DNA of 21,807 nt from DASQHM01 sp035632095 (GCA_035632095.1 DASQHM010000212.1:1-21807), one strand, 5' to 3'. Numbered from the stretch's first letter, positions 7,316 to 14,084 are shown. Program-made: numbers and translations. Notes: generated by a model from the sequence alone, not told the origin.

Positions 7316-7375
7316 CTACCGCTTCTTCTTCTTTGCGGCCTTCTTCTTCTTCGCCTTTTTAGCTTTCTTTGCCAT
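7316..7375 (-). CDS. Lysine-rich micropeptide, 19 residues
   Basis: The predicted product is MAKKAKKAKKKKAAKKKKR, made only of Lys, Ala and one Arg after the initial Met. An exact AAGGAG ribosome binding site (plus 7383-7388) lies 7 nt before the ATG at 7375, the best-placed such site in the window. It ends with TAG at 7316-7318. The peptide would be strongly basic and unstructured, like lysine/alanine-rich nucleic-acid-binding tails of histone H1-like bacterial proteins, but no function is known to me. It lies between ftsY and the YciB-like gene on their strand. A GAA/AAG-type low-complexity tract could arise by slippage without being a gene, so the ribosome binding site is the main support. 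Confidence 0.5.
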   Translation of the reverse strand: MAKKAKKAKKKKAAKKKKR

Positions 7376-7623
7376 AACAGCGCTCCTTGGCGTTGCGTTC
7401 GTTGACCGGGAGGGAGGCCGCAAGGGCGGCCATCGCAGTTAATCCCGGGCCGGTCTGACCGTCCCAGCGGAACAGCCGTCGTACAAATTCGAGTCGGGCG
7501 GATTCCCTGTCAAGCGAAATCCACAATATCTGGGAGAAAATTTTGCGATTTACCCCATCTGTTGACAAGAACACAACACTCTGTGAGGGCAAAAAACACG
7601 ACTACTAGGGACGCCGTAACGCC
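7376..7623. other. Spacer between ftsY and the lysine-rich micro-ORF, with a possible minus-strand promoter
   Basis: The stretch is AT-richer than its surroundings, especially at 7480-7600. On the minus strand an exact TTGACA (plus 7508-7513) stands 17 bp before a weak -10 candidate, GAATTT (plus 7485-7490), which would give the lysine-rich micro-ORF a leader of roughly 100 nt. Downstream of ftsY a weak stem (GGGCG with CGTCCC, one bulge) is followed at a distance by TTTTTT, a poor terminator candidate. No protein or RNA gene is recognised here. Confidence 0.35.
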
Positions 7624-8571
7624 CTATTGCGTTTCGACTCCGACCAGGGCACGCGCGAACGCGTCCGCATCGAACGGCTGTAGATCGTCGGCGCTCTCGC
7701 CGACGCCGATGGCATGGACCGGGAGGCCGAACTTGGCGGCCAAAGCGACAAGAATGCCGCCGCGCGCCGTGCCGTCGAGCTTGGTCATGATCAATCCGGT
7801 GACGTTGCAGACGGACTTGAACACTTCGACCTGATTGAGCGCGTTCTGGCCGGTGGTGGCGTCGAGCACCAACAGCGTCGCATGGGGCGCGGTGGCGTCG
7901 ACCTTCTTCAGCACCCGGCCGATCTTCTCGATCTCGGCCATCAAATGCGCCTTGTTCTGCAGACGGCCCGCCGTGTCGATGAGCAGCACGTCCATGCCTT
8001 GCGATGCCGCTTCCTTGACCGCATCGAAGGCCAGCCCGGCGGAATCCGCGCCCGGATTGCGCGCGATCACCGGCGCGCCGACGCGCCCGCCCCAGATCTG
8101 CAATTGCTCGATCGCGGCGGCGCGAAACGTATCGCCTGCCGCCAGCATGACCTTCAGGCCACGGTCGCCGAGCAGCTTGGCAAGCTTGCCGATGGTGGTG
8201 GTCTTGCCGGTGCCGTTGACGCCGACGATGAGGATGACTTGTGGCTTGCGTCCCTCCGGCGGCGGCAAGGGTTGGGCCACCGGGCGCAACAACGCCGCGA
8301 TCTCCGCTGCGAGCGCTTCACGAATTTCGCCGCTCGACACGTCTTTGTCGAAGCGGGATTTCCGAATGTTGGCGACGATGTCCGCCGAAGGTCCGACGCC
8401 GAGGTCGGCGGCGATCAACAGTTCTTCCAGCTCCGCCAGCGCTGCGTCGTCCAGCCGCCGCCTGGTGACGATGCCGGCGATGCCGTCGGAGATGACGCCG
8501 GCGGATCGCTTGAGCCCGGCCTTGAGCCGCGCGAGCCAGCCGCGCTTCGCCCCGGCTTCGCTTTCGCTCAT
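7624..8571 (-). CDS. ftsY: Signal recognition particle receptor FtsY
   Basis: FtsY is the membrane-associated GTPase that receives ribosome-nascent-chain complexes from the SRP protein Ffh. The 315-residue protein has the helical N domain (about 15-90) and the GTPase domain: G1 GVNGTGKTT (117-125), DTFRAAA (147-153), G3 DTAGR (199-203) and G4 TKLDG (263-267), with the closing GVGE at about 289-292. The long acidic A domain of Escherichia coli FtsY is absent, as in many alphaproteobacteria; a short basic amphipathic start (KRGWLARLKAGLKR) probably binds the membrane. The ATG at 8571 overlaps the mtaB stop as ATGA, so translation is coupled. Its partner ffh lies 3 kb away in divergent orientation and carries an internal stop. 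Confidence 0.97.
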   Translation of the reverse strand: MSESEAGAKRGWLARLKAGLKRSAGVISDGIAGIVTRRRLDDAALAELEELLIAADLGVGPSADIVANIRKSRFDKDVSSGEIREALAAEIAALLRPVAQPLPPPEGRKPQVILIVGVNGTGKTTTIGKLAKLLGDRGLKVMLAAGDTFRAAAIEQLQIWGGRVGAPVIARNPGADSAGLAFDAVKEAASQGMDVLLIDTAGRLQNKAHLMAEIEKIGRVLKKVDATAPHATLLVLDATTGQNALNQVEVFKSVCNVTGLIMTKLDGTARGGILVALAAKFGLPVHAIGVGESADDLQPFDADAFARALVGVETQ

Positions 8572-9830
8572 GCGGCCGGACGCCCGATCAGCCGGCCGAC
8601 CAGCCGCCCATTGCGGAACGCATCAATGCGCGCGGACGCGACGGCGCCTTGGGGAGCCGGCCGGTCGAGCTCGACGGCAGCGTAGTGTTCGCTCCGGCCC
8701 ATGCGGCCGTCTTCCACCACGACCTCCGCCGTGGTGCCGACGCGCGTGGCAAGAAAGCGATCGAGTGCGGCCGTCCCGGCCTCGCGCAATCGCCGCGCGC
8801 GTTCCTTGCGGAGGGCGACCGGCACCTGCGGCATGCGCGCGGCGGGCGTGCCACGCCGGGCGGAATAGGGGAACACGTGCAGCATGGCGAGATCGCATTC
8901 GTCGACCAGCGACAGCGTGTTGGCGAACATGGCCTCGTCCTCGGTCGGAAATCCGGCAATGAGATCGGCGCCGAATGCCACGTCGGGTCGCAGGCGCCGC
9001 ACGCGATTGCAAAACTCCACGGCGCCAGCGCGGCTGTGACGGCGCTTCATGCGCTTCAGGATCATGTCATCGCCGGATTGCAGCGACAGATGCAGGTGCG
9101 GCATCAGGCGCGGCTCTTCGGCGATCAGGCGGAATAGCGCCGCGTCGGCCTCCGCCGGATCGATGGACGAGAGCCGCAGCCGCCTGATCTCCGGCACCAG
9201 CGCCAGCAGCCGCCGCACGGTTTCGCCGAGCGAGGGACGCCCCGGCAGGTCGGCGCCGTAGGAGGTGATGTCGACGCCGGTCAGCACGATCTCGGGCACG
9301 CCGGATGCGGCGAGCTTCCGCGCCTGCTCGACGATCAGCCCAAGCGGCACAGAGCGGCTGTTGCCGCGGCCATACGGAATGATGCAGAAGGTGCAGCGAT
9401 GCTCGCAGCCCTGCTGCACTTGCAGGAACGCGCGCGCGCGGCCGTCGAAGCCTTCGATGAAGTGTCCGGCGCTTTCCTTGAGCCGCATGATGTCGTCGAC
9501 CACGATGCGCCGCTCGTCGCGCCCCGGGGAGAACGCGGCGGCCCGCAGCTTCTCGGCGTTGCCGAGCACCTGATCGACCTCGGGCAAGGCGGCATAACCT
9601 TGCGGATCGATCTGCGCCGCGCAGCCGGTGACGATGATGCGGGCGTCCGGCCGCTCGCGCCTGGCGCGGCGGATCGCCTGCCGCGCCTGCCGTTCCGCTT
9701 CCGCGGTGACGGCGCAGGTATTGACGATCACGGCGTTGTCCAGACCCGAGACGCCGGCATTGGCGCGCATCACTTCGGACTCGTAGGCGTTGAGACGGCA
9801 GCCGAAGGTGATGATCTCGACGCCGCTCAT
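8568..9830 (-). CDS. mtaB: tRNA (N6-L-threonylcarbamoyladenosine(37)-C2)-methylthiotransferase MtaB
   Basis: MtaB is a radical-SAM iron-sulfur enzyme that adds a methylthio group to threonylcarbamoyl-adenosine at position 37 of ANN-decoding tRNAs. The 420-residue protein shows the three N-terminal cluster cysteines (C11 in TFGCRLN, C39 in VNTCAVT, C70 in VTGC). The radical-SAM CxxxCxxC is at C142, C146 and C149, HLSLQSGDD lies further on, and there is a C-terminal TRAM-like region from about 355. The NTCAVT and TFGCRLN spellings favour MtaB over MiaB. The ATG at 9830 overlaps the dapF stop as ATGA; a longer in-frame reading upstream would lie inside dapF and was rejected. At its other end it overlaps ftsY by 4 bp. 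Confidence 0.95.
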   Translation of the reverse strand: MSGVEIITFGCRLNAYESEVMRANAGVSGLDNAVIVNTCAVTAEAERQARQAIRRARRERPDARIIVTGCAAQIDPQGYAALPEVDQVLGNAEKLRAAAFSPGRDERRIVVDDIMRLKESAGHFIEGFDGRARAFLQVQQGCEHRCTFCIIPYGRGNSRSVPLGLIVEQARKLAASGVPEIVLTGVDITSYGADLPGRPSLGETVRRLLALVPEIRRLRLSSIDPAEADAALFRLIAEEPRLMPHLHLSLQSGDDMILKRMKRRHSRAGAVEFCNRVRRLRPDVAFGADLIAGFPTEDEAMFANTLSLVDECDLAMLHVFPYSARRGTPAARMPQVPVALRKERARRLREAGTAALDRFLATRVGTTAEVVVEDGRMGRSEHYAAVELDRPAPQGAVASARIDAFRNGRLVGRLIGRPAA

Positions 9831-10672
9831 GACGCTTTCAGCAATGCGGCGCCCACGGTGCCGCGGAAACTCTCGGCCACTGGGCCTGTCATGAGCATGC
9901 GACTGTCGTCCCGCCACTCGATGGTGAGCGGGCCGCCGTCGAGGATCAGTTCCGCCTTGCGCGGCGAGAGGTTTCGCCGCACCGCGGCGACCAGGGTTGC
10001 GCAGGCGCCGGTGCCGCAGGCCGAGGTGACGCCGGCGCCGCGCTCCCACACCCGCATGCGGATGCGCCCGGGCGAGAGGATCTGCGCTACTTCGACGTTC
10101 ACGCGCTCGGGAAACAGCGGATGGTGTTCGAGCATGGGGCCGACGGTGGTGAGCGGCACGCTCTCCACGTCCGAGACAAAGAACACCGCATGGGGATTGC
10201 CGACGTTCACGGCCACCGGATCGGACAGCACCGGCGCGCTGGCCGGCCCGAGCGCCAGGTCGAGGTGCAGCGTGTCCATCTCGCGGGCGAGGGGAATGTC
10301 GCGCCAGCCGAAGCGCGGCTCGCCCATGTCGACGGTGATCAGGCCGCCGCCGGCGTCGCGGGTCTCCAGCACCCCGGCCTTGGTTTCGAGGGTGATCCGG
10401 TCGCGCCCGCGCTCGCGCATGAGAAGCGTCGCGACGCAGCGGCTGGCATTGCCGCAGGCGTCCACCTCGCCGCCGTCCGCGTTGTGGATGCGCATGAAGG
10501 CGTCGGCGCGGGCCGAGTTCTCCAGGGTGATGATCTGGTCGCAGCCGATGCCGAGCCGCCGGTCGGCGATGGCGCGCACCTGGGCCTCGCTTAAGTGGAT
10601 CGGCGCGGTTCGGGCGTCCAGCACCACGAAATCGTTGCCGAGCCCGTGCATCTTGATGAACGGCGGTTCCAT
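9827..10672 (-). CDS. dapF: Diaminopimelate epimerase
   Basis: DapF interconverts LL- and meso-diaminopimelate, the last-but-one step of lysine synthesis and the source of the peptidoglycan cross-linking residue. The 281-residue protein has the two pseudo-symmetric halves of the family with both catalytic cysteines: C73 in ADGGEVDACGN and C219 in VTSACGTGAC. The N-terminal MHGLGNDF motif is intact. The first active-site loop reads CGNASRC rather than the enterobacterial CGNGARC, a variation seen in alphaproteobacteria. It heads the dapF-mtaB-ftsY transcript. Its upstream region has been split from ffh by a toxin-antitoxin pair. Confidence 0.97.
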   Translation of the reverse strand: MEPPFIKMHGLGNDFVVLDARTAPIHLSEAQVRAIADRRLGIGCDQIITLENSARADAFMRIHNADGGEVDACGNASRCVATLLMRERGRDRITLETKAGVLETRDAGGGLITVDMGEPRFGWRDIPLAREMDTLHLDLALGPASAPVLSDPVAVNVGNPHAVFFVSDVESVPLTTVGPMLEHHPLFPERVNVEVAQILSPGRIRMRVWERGAGVTSACGTGACATLVAAVRRNLSPRKAELILDGGPLTIEWRDDSRMLMTGPVAESFRGTVGAALLKAS

Positions 10673-10678
10673 GCCCGC

Positions 10679-10709
10679 GTTATAGGGTGGCGGACGGACC
10701 CGAGTCCAA
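10679..10709 (-). promoter_or_regulatory. Putative dapF promoter, leaderless
   Basis: On the minus strand TATAAC (plus 10679-10684, five of six to consensus) lies only 6 nt before the dapF ATG at 10672, with no room for a ribosome binding site. A TTGGAC hexamer (plus 10704-10709) stands 19 bp upstream of it, slightly too far for an ideal -35 element. Confidence 0.45.
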
Positions 10710-10754
10710 CGCTATCGCCGCGCGCCGAGCCCTGGCCAATGGCCCGGAGGCGGC

Positions 10755-10783
10755 TTGCAAATATCGCAATTTTGCGATATATA
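10755..10783 (+). promoter_or_regulatory. Promoter of the first toxin-antitoxin pair
   Basis: TTGCAA (10755-10760) and TATATA (10778-10783) are 17 bp apart, the best matched promoter of the window. The expected start point falls on or next to the GTG at 10789, so the toxin mRNA is probably leaderless. The spacer is filled by the palindrome at 10761-10780. Confidence 0.6.
10761..10780. promoter_or_regulatory. Palindromic operator of the first toxin-antitoxin pair
   Basis: ATATCGCAA-TT-TTGCGATAT has perfect 9-bp arms and a 2-bp centre. It fills the promoter spacer and runs into the -10 hexamer, the usual position for autorepression by the antitoxin or the toxin-antitoxin complex. Confidence 0.65.
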
Positions 10784-10788
10784 GGTAC

Positions 10789-11115
10789 GTGCTTTGGCGT
10801 GTTGAAGCCCTTGACGAGAGCGTCGTTCGCGAAATCGAGGCGTTGCCTGCCGATATGCAGGCACGCTTCCTGCGGATCGCCGAGCGCGTCAGAAGTATTG
10901 GTTTGGCCAACGTCGGCGAACCGCATGTCAAGCATATCGAAGGAAAACTTTGGGAAATCCGCATGAGTGGGCGTGATGGCATCGGCAGAGCGATCTATGT
11001 CGCGGCAACCGGGCGGCGTGTTGTTGTGTTGCACGCCTTCATGAAGAAGACACAGAAGACTCCGCGCTCCGCGATCGAACTCGCGCTGGCGCGCGCGAAG
11101 AGGATCCAGCCTTGA
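10789..11115 (+). CDS. higB: HigB/RelE-type toxin (phage-derived Gp49-like family)
   Basis: This 108-residue protein is a ParE/RelE-fold toxin, presumably a ribosome-dependent mRNA endonuclease. The typical pattern is present: an N-terminal helical pair (VVREIEALPADMQARFLRI), then KHIEGKLWEIRMSG, AIYVAATGRRVVVLHAFMKKTQKTP and a basic C-terminal helix. The HAFMKKTQKTP string is a hallmark of the Gp49-like subgroup. The frame is open upstream to 10687, but a start there would place the promoter and operator inside the gene; GTG 10789 fits the expected family length and the promoter. It overlaps the antitoxin by 4 bp (TTGA). The toxin is encoded first, as in higBA systems. The pair separates dapF from ffh. 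Confidence 0.85.
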   Translation: MLWRVEALDESVVREIEALPADMQARFLRIAERVRSIGLANVGEPHVKHIEGKLWEIRMSGRDGIGRAIYVAATGRRVVVLHAFMKKTQKTPRSAIELALARAKRIQP

Positions 11116-11396
11116 CGATCGACTTCCCCAGCATCAAGAAACGGCTGCTTTCCAATCCGAAGGTACGCCAAGCATATGATGATCTTGCGCCGGAATTTGA
11201 AATCGCCGCGGCACTGGTCAAAGCGCGCTCGCGCGCCGGGATGACCCAAGCGGCGGTGGCCCGGCGCATGGGAACAACTCAATCTGTCATCGCGCGTTTG
11301 GAAAGCGGGCGGCAGAAAGTGAGCACGAGAACATTGCTCCGCTTTGCCGAAGCAACGGGCACACGGTTGAAGCTGGAACTTGTACCGCGGCCATGA
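11112..11396 (+). CDS. higA: HigA-type antitoxin with XRE helix-turn-helix
   Basis: The 94-residue antitoxin has an N-terminal toxin-binding stretch (IKKRLLSNPKVRQAYDDLAPEF) and a Cro/C1-type helix-turn-helix at about 35-88. In that domain GMTQAAVARRMGTTQSVIARLESG contains the recognition helix. It would neutralise the upstream toxin and repress the shared promoter through the palindrome at 10761-10780. The start is TTG at 11112, overlapping the toxin stop as TTGA; there is no ATG near. Such overlap keeps the two products in step. The gene ends 335 bp before ffh, and no terminator follows immediately. Confidence 0.87.
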   Translation: MTIDFPSIKKRLLSNPKVRQAYDDLAPEFEIAAALVKARSRAGMTQAAVARRMGTTQSVIARLESGRQKVSTRTLLRFAEATGTRLKLELVPRP

Positions 11397-11592
11397 CGGC
11401 CCCGCCATCTGGCGCGAGTCCTTGGCTGATCCGTACATTGGGTCTGGCTGCCAAACGCGCGAGTCCCGCGCCCGCGCCTGCCCCGGACAAGGCAAATCAG
11501 AAGAACGATACCGAGGCTCGCCGCCAAGGCCAGTGAGTCGGTTGGGGCGCCAAGGAACGAGCGCGTGAGCCACCCCGCTTCGCCCCCGACCC
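11397..11592. other. Unassigned spacer between the antitoxin and the ffh promoter
   Basis: No convincing gene is seen. A short plus-strand frame (11380-11568) has only a TTG start and overlaps the antitoxin. The minus strand encodes a hydrophobic stretch (SLALAASLGIVLLICLVRG) ending in basic residues, near 11480-11545, inside an open frame without a ribosome binding site. It could be a decayed membrane gene or chance in GC-rich DNA. Confidence 0.4.
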
Positions 11593-11621
11593 TTGACTCT
11601 CCCGCCCGCCGGGGCTTAACT
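11593..11621 (+). promoter_or_regulatory. Putative promoter of the ffh-rplS operon
   Basis: TTGACT (11593-11598, five of six to consensus) and TTAACT (11616-11621) are separated by exactly 17 bp. Transcription would start near 11628, giving ffh a leader of about 100 nt that begins with the hairpin at 11638-11672. Confidence 0.45.
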
Positions 11622-11637
11622 CCGCGCCAACGACGGC

Positions 11638-11672
11638 ACGCCAGTCCGCGAGTTTCGCGCACTGGCGTTTTT
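11638..11672 (+). terminator. Hairpin with T-run in the ffh leader (terminator or attenuator)
   Basis: ACGCCAGT (11638-11645) pairs perfectly with ACTGGCGT (11661-11668). Inside, after one C-C mismatch, CGCGA (11647-11651) pairs with TCGCG (11655-11659) around a GTT loop, and TTTTT (11668-11672) follows. This is the strongest intrinsic-terminator shape of the window, oriented on the plus strand. It could stop read-through from the toxin-antitoxin pair, or act as an attenuator if ffh is transcribed from 11593-11621. Confidence 0.65.
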
Positions 11673-11731
11673 GGCGTTGTTTCAATGAATCGGTCGGCAA
11701 GGGATTGGCCGGCAAGGGCCTGAAAAGCACC

Positions 11732-13084
11732 ATGTTCGAGACCTTAAGCGGGCGATTGGGCGATGTTCTTACGCGGCTGACCAAGCGCGGTGCGCTGAGC
11801 GAAGCCGACGTGAACGAGGCGCTGCGCGAGGTCCGCGTGGCGCTGCTCGAAGCCGACGTGGCGCTCCCCGTGGTCAAGAGCTTCATCGACCAGGTGCGAA
11901 ACAAGGCCATCGGCACCCAGGTCCTGAAATCGGTCACGCCCGGCCAGATGGTGATCAAGGTCGTCCACGACCAGCTCGTGGAGATGCTCGGCGCCGAAGA
12001 TGCGGAGCTCAACCTGAACGCCGTGCCGCCGGTGCCGGTGCTCATGGTGGGCCTGTAAGGCTCCGGCAAGACCACCACCACCGCCAAGATCGGCGCGCGC
12101 CTACAGGACCGCGACAAGAAGAAGGTCTTGATGGCCTCCCTCGACGTGGCGCGGCCGGCGGCGCAAGAGCAGCTCAAGGTGCTGGGCGAACAGGCGGGCG
12201 TGCCGACGCTTCCCTTCGTGCCGGGCCAGATGCCGGTCGACATCGCGCGCCGCGCCCTGCAGGCGGCGAAGCTGCAAGGCTATGACGTGGTGCTGCTCGA
12301 CACCGCCGGCCGGCTGCACGTGGACGAGGCGTTGATGGCCGAGGTCGCGGCGGTGCGCGATGCGACGCAGCCGCCGGAGATCCTGCTGGTGGCCGACGCG
12401 CTCACCGGCCAGGACGCGGTGAACGTGGCGCGCCAATTCAAGGACCGTATCGGCGTCACCGGCATCGTCTTGACCCGCGTCGACGGCGATGGCCGCGGCG
12501 GCGCCGCGCTCTCCATGCGCGCCGTCACCGGCGCGCCCATCAAGCTGATCGGCGTCGGCGAAAAGCTGGATGCGCTCGAAACATTCCATCCGAGCCGCAT
12601 CGCGTCGCGCATTCTCGGCATGGGCGACGTGGTCGGCCTGGTCGAGAAGGTGCAAGCCACCATCGACAAGGCCGAGGCCGACAAGCTCGCTGCGAAGTTG
12701 GCGAAGGGCGGCTTCGATCTGGAAGACCTGGCGCAGCAACTGAAGCAGATGCGCAAGATGGGCGGCATGTCCGGCGTGCTCGGCCTGCTGCCCGGCGTCG
12801 CCAAGGTGAAACAGGCCATGGCGCAAGGCCAGGTGGACGAAGGCATGCTGACGCGCCAGGAAGCGATCATCAGCTCAATGACGCGCTTCGAGCGGCGCAA
12901 TCCGAAACTGATCCAGGCGTCGCGCAAGCGCCGCATCGCATCGGGCTCCGGCACCTCGGTGCAGGACGTGAACCGCTTGCTTAAGCAATACATGCAGATG
13001 GCCGAGATGATGAAGCGCATGCAGAAGCTCGGCCAAAAAGGCTTCATGCGCGCCGGCATCCCCGGCCTCATTCCTCCGCGTTGA
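11732..13084 (+). pseudogene. ffh: Signal recognition particle protein Ffh, interrupted by in-frame TAA at codon 109
   Basis: Ffh binds signal sequences and the SRP RNA and docks with FtsY. The 451-codon reading (stop included) is complete in one frame: N domain (about 1-85), GTPase domain with DVARPAA after G1, DTAGR, and a methionine-rich M domain (about 320-450; GGMSGVLGLLPG and QMAEMMKRMQKLGQKG). The one break is TAA at 12056-12058, exactly where VGLQGSGKTT is expected: the sequence gives VGL-stop-GSGKTTTTAKI. A single C-to-T change of CAA explains it, and the same gene writes L-Q-G as ctg-caa-ggc at 12272-12280. Neither half alone could bind GTP: the first in-frame ATG after the stop, 12128, lies beyond the P-loop. 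Because ffh is normally essential, a sequence error, a second copy elsewhere or stop read-through must be considered. Confidence 0.9.
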
Positions 13085-13091
13085 TCGACGC

Positions 13092-13122
13092 TTACTCAAA
13101 CGACCAGGCTTTACTCAAACGA
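13092..13122 (+). repeat. Direct repeat in the ffh-rpsP gap
   Basis: The 12-bp unit TTACTCAAACGA occurs at 13092-13103 and 13111-13122, a 19-bp period. It fills most of the 55-bp gap before rpsP. The second copy runs into AAAGG, the only, rather distant, ribosome binding site candidate of rpsP. Confidence 0.7.
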
Positions 13123-13139
13123 AAGGTCCGAACTGCACC

Positions 13140-13508
13140 ATGTCACTCAAGATCCGCCTCGCCCGCGCCGGCGCCAAGAAGCGCCCGTTCTATCGCATCG
13201 TCGTCGCCGACAGCCGCAGCCCGCGCGACGGCCGCTTCATCGAGAAGATCGGCATTTACGATCCCATGCTGCCGAACGACCATGAGGCGCGGCTGAAGTT
13301 CGACGTGGAGCGGGCGAAGCAATGGCTGGAGAAGGGCGCATTGCCGACCGATCGGGTGGCGCGCTTTTTCGACAAGGCTGGCATCTTCAAGGCGACGGCG
13401 CGCAACAATCCGCAGAAGTCGAAGCCCAAGGCCAAGGCGCAAGAACGGCTGAAGGCGGCGGAAGCCGCGAAGGCCGCGCCGGCAGCGGATGCGCCGGCTG
13501 CGAGCTGA
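13140..13508 (+). CDS. rpsP: 30S ribosomal protein S16
   Basis: S16 is a small-subunit protein that stabilises the 5' domain of 16S rRNA. The 122-residue product starts with the classic SLKIRLARAGAKKRPFYRIVVADSRSPRDGRFIE and continues with IGIYDPMLP and a region ending in GALPTDRVARFFDKAGI. Residues from about 88 on form an Ala/Lys-rich tail longer than in Escherichia coli, common in alphaproteobacteria. It lies second in the ffh-rpsP-rimM-trmD-rplS operon. The rimM start follows 11 bp after its stop. Confidence 0.98.
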   Translation: MSLKIRLARAGAKKRPFYRIVVADSRSPRDGRFIEKIGIYDPMLPNDHEARLKFDVERAKQWLEKGALPTDRVARFFDKAGIFKATARNNPQKSKPKAKAQERLKAAEAAKAAPAADAPAAS

Positions 13509-13519
13509 CGCAAGCGTCG

Positions 13520-14071
13520 ATGTCGCTGGTCTGCCTCGGCGTCGTGGTCGCGGCGCACGGCGTGCGGGGGCAAGTGAAAGTGAAGTGCTTCACCGAGCGA
13601 ACGGCCAACATCGCCGCGTATGGACCGCTCAGCGATGAGACCGGCGCCCGCCGTTGGAAGGTGCGCGTGGTCGGCGAGGCGAAGGGTGCCGCGATCCTCG
13701 CCATGGATGGCGTCGCCGATCGCAACGCTGCGGAAGCGCTGAAGGGCACGCGGCTCTTCGTGCCGCGTGCCGCGCTGCCGGCGACGGTGGCGGACGAGTT
13801 CTACGAAACCGATCTGGTCGGCCTTCGGGTCGAGAACCGGAACGGAACGGCGGTGGGACAGGTGGACGGCGTGTTCGATTTCGGCGCCGGCACCGTGCTG
13901 GAAGTGGCACGGGCGGGGAAAAAGCCGGCCATGCTGCCCTTCACCCGCGAGGCCGTGCCGGTGGTGGATTTGGCCGGCGGGCGGGTGGTGATCGATCCGC
14001 CGGCGAATTGGCTCGACGAAGACGGTGTGCCCGAGGCGCGTGCCGAAGACGAAGGAGAGGCGCAAACGTGA
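13520..14071 (+). CDS. rimM: Ribosome maturation factor RimM
   Basis: RimM helps assemble the 3' domain of the 30S subunit by binding S19. The 183-residue protein has the N-terminal barrel domain opening with LGVVVAAHGVRGQVKVKCFTE, the linker with FYETDLVGLRVENRNG, and a C-terminal PRC-barrel ending in MLPFTREAVPVVDLAGGRVVIDPP. The ATG at 13520 was chosen because it opens the conserved region; the frame is open further upstream only as a shadow inside rpsP. The C-terminal tail is acidic and poorly conserved. The gene sits in its standard place between rpsP and trmD. Confidence 0.95.
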   Translation: MSLVCLGVVVAAHGVRGQVKVKCFTERTANIAAYGPLSDETGARRWKVRVVGEAKGAAILAMDGVADRNAAEALKGTRLFVPRAALPATVADEFYETDLVGLRVENRNGTAVGQVDGVFDFGAGTVLEVARAGKKPAMLPFTREAVPVVDLAGGRVVIDPPANWLDEDGVPEARAEDEGEAQT

Positions 14072-14084
14072 GCGGCGGGTCTCC

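Noticed and set aside
7179..7442. An 87-residue plus-strand frame with a phenylalanine-rich segment
   Set aside because: The F-rich run is the complement of the lysine codons of the micro-ORF, and the frame has no ribosome binding site.
7562..7590. Plus-strand TTGACA as a promoter
   Set aside because: No -10 hexamer stands 16-18 bp downstream (GAGGGC region), and no plus-strand gene follows.
11380..11568. A 62-residue plus-strand frame after the antitoxin
   Set aside because: It has a TTG start inside the antitoxin gene, no domain and no ribosome binding site.
12056..12058. Genome-wide reassignment of TAA to glutamine
   Set aside because: TAA ends leuB, the Sel1-repeat gene and the isomerase gene at the expected lengths, so it works as a normal stop here.
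12128..13084. A separate short GTPase gene starting at ATG 12128
   Set aside because: It is the rest of ffh in the same frame and lacks the P-loop, so it is not an independent functional gene.
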